Positions 58,054 through 64,000 of a stretch of DNA of 64,000 nucleotides are shown here, piece by piece. Source of the DNA: G001797105 sp964528155 (GTDB taxonomy: Bacteria > Chloroflexota > Anaerolineae > Anaerolineales > E44-bin32). The position numbers were made by a program, and so were the translations under genes. Every line of letters starts with the position of its first letter. Position 1 is the first letter of the stretch. The stretch spans positions 1 to 64,000 of the forward strand of contig CAZGRL010000010.1 in the NCBI GenBank assembly GCA_964528155.1, given 5' to 3'. The notes below the pieces were generated by a model. The model worked only from the letters and a program-made list of their open reading frames with translations. It was not told the origin of the DNA and did not search any database.

Positions 58054-58842
58054 CTATCTCCAGCGGGTGAGGATCGTCTCCCGCTCGAAGAGCTGCGTGG
58101 CGAAAGTCAACAGCACGGCATCCACCAGGACGAGTGCCCCAGCCATGAGCAGGATCAGACGCTCATTGATATAGATCAGGCCAGCGATCTGCCCAAAGAA
58201 AAGGCCCAGCAACGGCAGGATGACGAGCATCGAAACCTGCTCGGCGACTCGCGGATCGTTCACCCTCGAGGAAACCATGACGGCCACACTAACAGCCGCC
58301 AGCGCCAAGAGTGGCCCGACGATGAATACCGCCACGAGCCAAACTGGATCGAAGAGCTTGGCCGTCACCCCCGGACTGACAGCAATCATACGGACGCCAA
58401 CGGCAAAGACGCCAAAACCGAGCCACGTGACTACAATCGCAGGCAACGATGCCGCCAGAGCCTTGCCTCCCAGCAATTCCAGAGTCGATATCGGTGCCGC
58501 CAGCACCGGCTCGAGCGTGCGGGTGGCTTTCTCTCCGACGATGCTGTACGCAGCGATCGTCACCGGGATAGCCAGGGGCATGAGCATGTAGAGAAGCAGG
58601 AACGTGCTCACGAGATAGTACTGGCCGCATTCATCGCCGCTCAATCCCTGGCAGACCTGCGCGAATTGAGGCGGCATGTCCGTCGACGAAAGCCCGGCGC
58701 CGCCCCCTGAGCGCGTCGCATACAGGATCCCCAGCGGAAGCGCCGTAAGCATCAGCGGAAGAAAGGCGATGGTGAACAAGACAAAACGATTCTTGAATAC
58801 CTCGGCCCATTCCTTGCGGGTTACAACCCACAGCTTGTGCAC
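58054..58842 (-). CDS. ABC-2 type export permease (NatB-like)
   Basis: A roughly 262-residue membrane protein with about six spans, starting VTRKEWAEVFKNRFVLFTIA and with PVTIAAYSIVGEKATRTLEP, a conserved ABC-2 segment that contacts the ATPase. GTG 58842 is chosen for its GGAGG site 7 nt upstream; ATG 58866 (ATGA overlap with the ATPase gene) is an alternative. The long frame up to 59190 is antisense clutter. It forms an exporter with the ATPase encoded just upstream. Confidence 0.83.
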   Translation of the reverse strand: MHKLWVVTRKEWAEVFKNRFVLFTIAFLPLMLTALPLGILYATRSGGGAGLSSTDMPPQFAQVCQGLSGDECGQYYLVSTFLLLYMLMPLAIPVTIAAYSIVGEKATRTLEPVLAAPISTLELLGGKALAASLPAIVVTWLGFGVFAVGVRMIAVSPGVTAKLFDPVWLVAVFIVGPLLALAAVSVAVMVSSRVNDPRVAEQVSMLVILPLLGLFFGQIAGLIYINERLILLMAGALVLVDAVLLTFATQLFERETILTRWR

Positions 58843-58862
58843 TTTCTGTCCTCCAGACCGGA

Positions 58863-59777
58863 TCATTTCTCGCCGCGGTCGACCAGTTGCAGATACACGT
58901 CCTCGAGCGTGCGCCGCACCTCGCCTACGAACTGCACCTCGGCCCCGGCCTCCACCAGGGCGCGCACCAGCAGGGGGTTTTGCGCCTCGGGCGAGTCGAG
59001 GGTCACGACGAGTTTGTTGTCCATCGACTGAACCGCGTGCACAAAATCGAACTCTTCCAAGCGTTGTGCAAATCGGCGATCGTTCTGCGAGAGATGGAAT
59101 ACGACGGTGCGCCCGTAAAGGCTGCGTCGCAGCGCGGTGGGAGTGTCCAGGGCCAGCAGATGTGTGTTGAACACGGCGATCCGATCGCACAGCCTGTCGG
59201 CTTCATCGAGGTTATGGGTGCACAGAAAGATGGTCCGTCCTTCCTGCTTCAAGGTTGCCAGAAACTCGCGCACCAGGCGGGCGGCTTCCGGGTCGAGGGA
59301 ACTGGTCGGCTCATCGAGGAACAACACTTCCGGTTCATGGAGCAGAGCCCGGGCGATGGCCAGCTTCTGGCGCATGCCCTTGGAGAGGGTTCCGGCCGGC
59401 TCGTGGCGTTTTTCCCATAGACCGAGCATGCGCAGGTATTTCTCCACCTGCCCCGGGATGTCCGGTACGTCGTACAGCGCGGCGAAGAACTCAAGGTTGC
59501 GGGCGACGGCCAGTCGGTCGTACAGGCCTGGGGACTCGGTCAAGATCCCGACGTGCGAGCGAATGGCGTCGTCTTGATCTCCAAGCTTGAGGCCGGCAAC
59601 CCAGGCCGTCCCTCCGCTGGGCTCGATCAAGGCCGAGAGCATTCGGATGGTGGTCGTCTTGCCGGCCCCGTTTGGACCGAGAAACCCGAACACTTCGCCG
59701 GACTTCACCTCCAGGGTCAGCCCGTCGACCGCGAGTTTGTCGCCGAAGCGTTTGGTCAGCTTATCCGTCTTGAGCAT
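58863..59777 (-). CDS. ABC exporter ATPase (CcmA/NatA-like)
   Basis: A 304-residue ATPase. Walker A is GPNGAGKTTTIRML, signature LSKGMRQKLAIARAL, Walker B VLFLDEPTSSLDPEA, and the switch His is in CTHNLDEADRL. The C-terminal 80 residues are an extra regulatory-type domain common in NatA-like proteins. ATG 59777 has GGAG 5 nt upstream. It pairs with the permease gene downstream. Substrate unknown; drugs, sodium or lipids are typical of the group. Confidence 0.88.
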   Translation of the reverse strand: MLKTDKLTKRFGDKLAVDGLTLEVKSGEVFGFLGPNGAGKTTTIRMLSALIEPSGGTAWVAGLKLGDQDDAIRSHVGILTESPGLYDRLAVARNLEFFAALYDVPDIPGQVEKYLRMLGLWEKRHEPAGTLSKGMRQKLAIARALLHEPEVLFLDEPTSSLDPEAARLVREFLATLKQEGRTIFLCTHNLDEADRLCDRIAVFNTHLLALDTPTALRRSLYGRTVVFHLSQNDRRFAQRLEEFDFVHAVQSMDNKLVVTLDSPEAQNPLLVRALVEAGAEVQFVGEVRRTLEDVYLQLVDRGEK

Positions 59778-59819
59778 CAATACTCCTTGAGGCCGGTGCG
59801 ATGTGAATCGTGTCTCGGG

Positions 59820-60686
59820 CTATCCGATGAATCGGCTGTCCTCGACGGACTCCGCGCGAGGCGGCCTCGGCGCCCGCACATCGTCGATCGCGTCCGTTCT
59901 TTCTGGGGGGCGAGGCTCCTCCGGCGGCTCCGGTCGGCGAAGCTTGAAGAGGACGACCAGGCTGACCAGTGCCATCACGGCCAGCATCGCCTCGGTCCAA
60001 TACGGCCCCCAGGCCCCGACGACAGCAACGGCGGAGGCATCCACCAGGGCGTGCCAGGCGATCGCCAGTCCGAGCCAGGCCGGGTTTCGCCGGATGACCG
60101 CCTGGAGCACGACGACCGCCAGGCTGATCTGGACACACAATGCGATCACCCGTTCCGCGGACCCCAGCATCACCAGCGAGGCCGGCGCCGCCCAATATGC
60201 CTTGAGCTGCGCCTGGGTCGCACCCAGTCGATCCGGCGATACGAGCGTCGAGAGATCAACACCCCGGTAGGCGATGGCCTGGAACAGGGCCACCAGGGCG
60301 ACCACTCCCAGGGCGACGGCCTCCAGCCCACCGTGGCCCGCGCCGAACATCACGGCATGGCGCCAGGTTCGGGCATCCCGCAGCCAGCGTCGAAGGACGA
60401 TATAGCGAGCGACCTCTTCGAAGAACCCGGCCGACAGCCCCAAGGCAACCGCGGCAATGACCAGTCGCGAGCCCTGCCAGGGTTGAACGATCCCCAGTTT
60501 CTCGAGGAGAGGCGAGAGAATCCAGGCATTGAAGGGGATATGCAAGATCTGCGAGCCCAGGAATGTCGCCGCGCCGATGAGAAAAGGCCTCCAGCCCGGC
60601 CGAAGGAGACGGGCAAGGGCTACGCCCAGCGCCAGCGGCATGGCGATCATCAGAGCTGCGTTGAGAAAGCGAACCAGAATGTCCAT
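59820..60686 (-). CDS. YhfC-family intramembrane metalloprotease-like protein
   Basis: A 288-residue membrane protein with about seven spans. FEEVARYIVLRRWLRD (EExxR), MFGAGHGGLEAVALG (GHGxxE) and WHALVDASAV (a late His) are the three motif groups of the CAAX-protease-like YhfC family and related PrsW. The C-terminal 45 residues are a charged cytoplasmic tail (PPEEPRPPERTDAID). It would cleave a membrane-embedded substrate, target unknown. The ABC exporter genes on both sides run in the same direction. Confidence 0.72.
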   Translation of the reverse strand: MDILVRFLNAALMIAMPLALGVALARLLRPGWRPFLIGAATFLGSQILHIPFNAWILSPLLEKLGIVQPWQGSRLVIAAVALGLSAGFFEEVARYIVLRRWLRDARTWRHAVMFGAGHGGLEAVALGVVALVALFQAIAYRGVDLSTLVSPDRLGATQAQLKAYWAAPASLVMLGSAERVIALCVQISLAVVVLQAVIRRNPAWLGLAIAWHALVDASAVAVVGAWGPYWTEAMLAVMALVSLVVLFKLRRPEPPEEPRPPERTDAIDDVRAPRPPRAESVEDSRFIG

Positions 60687-60745
60687 CACGACTTGAAGAC
60701 GTCTCCGCAGCTCAATCCGGTCGAATTTCGCGTGAAAAAGCTAGC

Positions 60746-60773
60746 CAGGGCCGGCCAAGATCGGCCGGCCCTG
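60746..60773. terminator. GC-rich hairpin near the parS site
   Basis: CAGGGCCGGCC (60746-60756) is perfectly complementary to 60763-60773, with a 6-nt loop. It lies between the downstream end of the ABC-2 permease gene and the YhfC gene, 13 bp from the parS site. It probably ends the exporter transcript coming from the right; no T-run follows. Confidence 0.4.
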
Positions 60774-60786
60774 AGCCTGGGCACGC

Positions 60787-60802
60787 TGTTTCACGTGAAA
60801 CA
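60787..60802. other. parS chromosome-partition site (perfect match)
   Basis: TGTTTCACGTGAAACA is an exact 16-bp match to the canonical bacterial parS palindrome bound by chromosomal ParB. It lies in an intergenic gap. Such sites cluster near the replication origin. Confidence 0.85.
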
Positions 60803-60928
60803 CGGTCCAGGAGTCGCCCCCGGGCCGCGCCGGGGATTATACCCCAGCCCGCTCCGAGCATCCAATCGATCGGCCTCGGGCGCCGTCCATTTGAGAGGCC
60901 TCGGACGGGCCTGGTGCCTTGACACTGG

Positions 60929-62047
60929 CTAGATTTCCGCCGCTACCGCCGACTGGCGGCGCAACACCCAAGTAGACACAACGAGCAAGGCAATGGCGCT
61001 ACAAATAACCACCCCCATGTCGAGCATGTTGCTGCCGATCGATCCTAGTTTCTGCGAAGCGTTGTATGCGCCTTCGGCGATATAGTAGGTTGGCAAGACC
61101 TTGGCGATTCGAATCACTGGACTGTTACTCAGCAGTTGCCCTAACGGTCCGACGAAAATCCCGGCGATGATGTAAATGAGGATGACCGGGCCCTCGACCG
61201 CCACAGCAGCGCTCACCGTATCGAAAACGGCGCCGAAGAGCAAGCCCAATGCCAGGCTGAAGCAGCCGCCGAGCAGTGCGTAGAGCAGGAAGAGGGCGAC
61301 TTGCCCGGTGAAAGCACCTAGAATGGCCAGCACAACGCCGCTAAGGATGAGCTGATAGACAAGGACCACCAGAAGTTTGCCCAAGAGAACGTCTTCGAAA
61401 GAGGCCGGCGTGACCATCAACATGCGCAGGGTCTTTTTCTCCTTCTCTTCAATCAGCAATTGAGGAACAAAGGTCGTGCCCACGGCCAGCGACAGCAGCA
61501 GCGCGAGAGGAGCATAAAACCCCTGCAGTTCCACCCCCGCATTCGTGTTGGAAGGCGGATTGATCACGGTCGTCGTGAGATCTACCGGCGGCTGCACATT
61601 GGCGAGGGCGCGGCCGTAGTTGGCAATGGCTGCCTGCACCAACGCCTCGGTTTGAGCATTCAGCGAATCTCCGTTGAGATACAACCGCAACTGAGGATGG
61701 GTGCCGGCGCGCAGGCCATTGTCAAAATCCGCGGGGACGACCAACCCGACTGCGTAGCGAGTGGCTTTTTGCGTACCAGTGGGCCCAAACGCGGCGGCGA
61801 TCTCCCCGGCCGAGCCGCCCTGGGTCACCTCGGGACTCGGGAATGCGGCCATCGCCGCCTGGACAACGCCCGAGCCTCCGGGATTGTAGACAAGCATGTC
61901 GGTGGCCCGATTGCCGATGACCTTGCTTATGAGGAGCCACACCAGCGACAGGAGAATCGGGAAGAGCAGGCCCCCCAGCGTAGACTTGTTCAGCAACAGG
62001 TCGAGAGCATCCTTGCGGGCAATCGCCCACACCGCGCGTGGGTGCAT
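60929..62047 (-). CDS. ABC-2 type export permease (second system)
   Basis: A roughly 372-residue membrane protein. A first span near the N-terminus (FPILLSLVWLLISKVIG) is followed by a long extracytoplasmic region (about 45-190), then five C-terminal spans with the ABC-2 segment FVPQLLIEEKEKKTLRMLMV. This NatB/YhgE-like layout is typical of exporters. ATG 62047 has GGAGGAG 7 nt upstream; the frame continues to 62191 over the neighbour without a ribosome site. It pairs with the ATPase encoded immediately upstream. Confidence 0.85.
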   Translation of the reverse strand: MHPRAVWAIARKDALDLLLNKSTLGGLLFPILLSLVWLLISKVIGNRATDMLVYNPGGSGVVQAAMAAFPSPEVTQGGSAGEIAAAFGPTGTQKATRYAVGLVVPADFDNGLRAGTHPQLRLYLNGDSLNAQTEALVQAAIANYGRALANVQPPVDLTTTVINPPSNTNAGVELQGFYAPLALLLSLAVGTTFVPQLLIEEKEKKTLRMLMVTPASFEDVLLGKLLVVLVYQLILSGVVLAILGAFTGQVALFLLYALLGGCFSLALGLLFGAVFDTVSAAVAVEGPVILIYIIAGIFVGPLGQLLSNSPVIRIAKVLPTYYIAEGAYNASQKLGSIGSNMLDMGVVICSAIALLVVSTWVLRRQSAVAAEI

Positions 62048-62066
62048 AGTCACACTCCTCCCGTCA

Positions 62067-62936
62067 TCACGCCGGGAGAATGCCGGCGACTTCGATAAAC
62101 ACTTCCTCCAACGTGGCCTCCTGAGAATGGACGGAGCACACATTCCCTTGAACCACCAGTTCCGAGAGACGTGCCTGATCCGTGGGATCATCCATGCTCA
62201 ACGTGACTTCTGTCAACTGGCTTGTATTCACCGTGTTGGCGAGGGTCAACACGACGGTGCGTTTGCCGTGTGAGAGCTTCAGGCTTTGCGGCGTGCCGCT
62301 GGCGACGAGTCGCCCACTCACAATGAAGGAGAGATGCTGGCAGAGCTGGTCAGCCTCTTCAAGCAGGTGTGTCGTCAACAGGATGGTCGTCCCTTCCTGG
62401 CGCAACTGCTCGATGGTGCGACGAACATCGCGGGCGGCGATCGGATCCAGCCCTCGCGTCGGCTCGTCCAGGAACAGCACCGGCGGTCTGTGCAGCAGGG
62501 CCCGGGCGATCATCAGGCGCTGTTTCATGCCATTCGAGAACTTCTGTACGGGGTCCTTGGCCCGCTCCCGCAGACCCACGAGATCGAGCACTTCATCCAC
62601 CCGGCTGTCAGGCAGGTCATACAGCCAGCAGTTGAAGCGCAGATTGTTCCGCGCGGAAACTCGCTCGTAAAGGTTTTGCTCCTCAAACACAACTCCGATG
62701 AGGTGCTTCAATTTCGCGCGATCCTTCACTACGTCGCAACCGGCCACGGTAGCGCGGCCTCCGCTCGGATCGATCTGCCCCGTGAGCATCCGAATCGTAG
62801 TCGTCTTGCCGGCACCGTTCGGCCCCAACAGGCCGAAGATCTCCCCGCGCCGCACGTTGAAATGGACGCCAGCGACAGCCGTGACTTCCTTGAACGAACG
62901 CCGGAGGTTGTCCGCTTCTATCATCGTATCGACCAT
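62067..62936 (-). CDS. ABC exporter ATPase (second system)
   Basis: A 289-residue ATPase with Walker A GPNGAGKTTTIRML, signature FSNGMKQRLMIARALL, Walker B VLFLDEPTRGLDPIA and the switch His in TTHLLEEADQL. It is close in type to the ATPase at 58863-59777, and each is followed by its own ABC-2 permease gene, so the two systems probably arose by duplication. The 19-bp spacing to the permease gene indicates one operon. Substrate unknown. Confidence 0.88.
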   Translation of the reverse strand: MVDTMIEADNLRRSFKEVTAVAGVHFNVRRGEIFGLLGPNGAGKTTTIRMLTGQIDPSGGRATVAGCDVVKDRAKLKHLIGVVFEEQNLYERVSARNNLRFNCWLYDLPDSRVDEVLDLVGLRERAKDPVQKFSNGMKQRLMIARALLHRPPVLFLDEPTRGLDPIAARDVRRTIEQLRQEGTTILLTTHLLEEADQLCQHLSFIVSGRLVASGTPQSLKLSHGKRTVVLTLANTVNTSQLTEVTLSMDDPTDQARLSELVVQGNVCSVHSQEATLEEVFIEVAGILPA

Positions 62937-63120
62937 ACTCTGGCAAACCTTTCCCTTCCCAATTCAATCCTTGTATGGCGCAACGTTGCCACAGGCATCT
63001 CATTCAAGGCAAAGCCTATGGCCAGGTGGGTGGCTCGCCGGGATGAGTGACCGCCGCCAGAGTAGCAGCGGCGGTGGAACGGACGCGCAAGGCTCATGTG
63101 ACCTTGCAGGCCAGCAGGCG

Positions 63121-63136
63121 GGTTTCACGTGAAACG
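63121..63136. other. Second parS-like site
   Basis: GGTTTCACGTGAAACG contains the full 14-bp parS core palindrome GTTTCACGTGAAAC (63122-63135); only the outermost base pair differs from the canonical 16-mer. It lies 2.3 kb from the perfect site, in the intergenic gap beside the DUF4177-like gene. Confidence 0.75.
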
Positions 63137-63142
63137 ACGCGG

Positions 63143-63355
63143 TCAAGGCCAGCCCTTTTCCTTCTTTCTCCGATATCCTTCGACGGACCGGCGCAGGATG
63201 AGCACCATCCGGTTGCCGTTCTGGATCGACGCCAGCTCGACCGGCTCCCAACCATCCTCGGCCGATTCCGTCAGGAATTGTTGGATCTCCTCCGGGCCCG
63301 GAGCATGCCAGAAGCTCCCAATGACTTCCACGTGATACTCCCATCTGGCCACCAC
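63143..63355 (-). CDS. DUF4177-like small protein
   Basis: A 70-residue protein beginning VARWEYHVEVIGSFW, with FLTESAEDGWEPVELASIQN and a final strand MVLILRRS, the layout of DUF4177 (WEY..., a central EGWE helix end, then a hydrophobic strand). Function unknown. GTG 63355 has GGAGGA 7 nt upstream, and its start follows the slipin stop without a gap, so it is probably co-transcribed. Confidence 0.65.
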   Translation of the reverse strand: MVARWEYHVEVIGSFWHAPGPEEIQQFLTESAEDGWEPVELASIQNGNRMVLILRRSVEGYRRKKEKGWP

Positions 63356-64000
63356 TCAGTTTTCCTCCGACCCTCCGACGCGTTCGTCGGAGCCCGCCAA
63401 TGCTTCCCGGCCGAGCGAGGTCATCCCCATGAGCCCACCCAGGTTCATCGTCTCCACGGCGCTGGAGGGGACGATGACCAGTGCCCCCTTCTCTTTCAAC
63501 CCCTCGAAGAGCATGTTCATGGCGCGCAAATGCAATGCGGTCGGATTGTCCCGATAGGCTTGGGAGGCGTCGGCGAAGGATTGGGCAATCTGCTTCTCTG
63601 CCTCCCCGAGAATGATGCGCGCCTGGCGCTCGCGTTCGGCCTGCGCCTGACGGCTCATGGCATCCTCCAGATCCTGAGGGATGACCACGTCGCGGATCTC
63701 GACGGACTGAACCGTTATCCCCCAGGGTGTCGTCCGCTCGTCGATGGTCTTCTGCAGCTCGCGATCCATCAGGGCGCGGCCCACCAGGATCTCGGCCAGG
63801 GTCATCTGGCCGATGACCTCCCGTAGCGCCGTCTGCGCCGCCCAGGCGATCGCCACCTGATAGTCTTCGACTTCCAGGGCTGCTTTCTCAGCATCCCAGA
63901 CCATCCAGAACAGCACCGCGTCGACGTCGACCGGCACCGTGTCTTTGGTCAACGTCTTCTCGGCGCTGAAGGGTGTCACCGTCACCCGATGATCGATCCA
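63356..64000 (-). CDS. Slipin/stomatin-family (SPFH, band 7) protein, N-terminus cut by window end
   Basis: The last 215 codons of an SPFH protein, open to the window edge. TPFSAEKTLTKDTVPVDVDA starts the visible SPFH domain, with AVLFWMVWDAEKAALEVEDY, the conserved ERTTPWGITVQSVEIRDVVIP and the helical MSRQAQAERERQARIILGEA. The C-terminus is a short hydrophobic/glycine-rich tail. The N-terminal membrane hairpin lies outside the window. Slipins form membrane-associated rings and are often paired with a NfeD-type protease, which would be upstream and out of view. Confidence 0.88.
   Translation of the reverse strand, partial: WIDHRVTVTPFSAEKTLTKDTVPVDVDAVLFWMVWDAEKAALEVEDYQVAIAWAAQTALREVIGQMTLAEILVGRALMDRELQKTIDERTTPWGITVQSVEIRDVVIPQDLEDAMSRQAQAERERQARIILGEAEKQIAQSFADASQAYRDNPTALHLRAMNMLFEGLKEKGALVIVPSSAVETMNLGGLMGMTSLGREALAGSDERVGGSEEN

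Noticed and set aside
59553..60932. 459-codon open frame on the plus strand crossing the exporter ATPase and YhfC genes
   Set aside because: It runs antisense through two real genes and the parS site, with low-complexity basic composition and no family features.

Overview
This 64 kb window is GC-rich, densely packed chromosomal DNA of bacterial type. It holds about 65 protein genes, mostly on the minus strand in tightly overlapping operons. I see no rRNA, no convincing tRNA, no insertion sequence and no CRISPR array. A Chloroflexota (Anaerolineae-like) source is my best guess. It rests on lipoproteins with long Thr/Pro linkers, the soluble GAF histidine kinase, the ParB-fold/UspA fusion, the YhfC-type protease and the corrinoid methyl-transfer gene set; no marker gene proves it. 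A beta-clamp gene (dnaN) at 36 kb, plus a perfect 16-bp parS site at 60.8 kb and a second near-perfect one at 63.1 kb, suggest an origin-proximal region. A 10-N scaffold gap at 8297-8306 splits one gene, so this is a draft assembly.

Region 1 (1-22 kb) is a one-carbon/methylamine island. A minus-strand unit of about eleven genes (21836 to 11423) encodes, in order: a HutC-type GntR regulator, an MttB-superfamily methyltransferase without pyrrolysine, an EamA transporter, a RACo-type corrinoid reactivase, a cognate corrinoid protein, a homocysteine S-methyltransferase, DUF1638, a 'virulence factor' family protein, MetV-like and MetF proteins, and a methyl-H4folate methyltransferase. Two dimethylglycine/sarcosine-dehydrogenase-like flavoproteins lie beside it (2.5-5.0 kb and 8.9-11.4 kb). 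The set would in principle strip methyl groups from a quaternary amine such as glycine betaine, first via corrinoid to folate and methionine, then oxidatively via the flavoproteins. A choline-kinase-like gene here is interrupted by an amber codon where Trp is expected. A nucleotidyltransferase and a DeoR regulator are divergently transcribed from promoters that appear to share one palindromic -35 hexamer.

Region 2 (22-34 kb) carries a PotABCD-like ABC importer with a Tat/lipoprotein binding protein, a YitT membrane protein, a small phosphodiesterase/phosphonoacetate-hydrolase-like enzyme, an APC permease, a metallophosphoesterase with a long unexplained leader, an endonuclease III-like protein and an MFS carrier.

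Region 3 (34-41 kb) has a small translation-factor-domain protein, a soluble GAF histidine kinase, dnaN, a protein with a PEP-synthase-type ATP-grasp domain, and a LysR regulator. A perfect 25-bp-stem palindrome follows dnaN.

Region 4 (41-48 kb) is a sulfur/heterodisulfide-type redox cluster: ArsR regulator, TusA, a MvhD/FlpD-like protein lacking most cluster cysteines, two HdrA/QmoAB-like flavoproteins, a small winged-helix protein, a QmoC-like membrane protein and a DsrE2-like protein. TusA plus DsrE next to Hdr/Qmo proteins suggests protein-bound sulfur feeding a quinone-linked complex.

Region 5 (48-64 kb) holds a phosphoesterase lipoprotein, Pcm, a sulfite-oxidase-fold molybdoenzyme and a stand-alone cytochrome-b5-like protein, DUF4139, the ParB-fold/double-UspA fusion, a phosphoribosyltransferase, an ArsR-like regulator, a zinc-ribbon methyltransferase, two ABC-2 export systems, a YhfC protease, the parS sites and a slipin cut by the window end.
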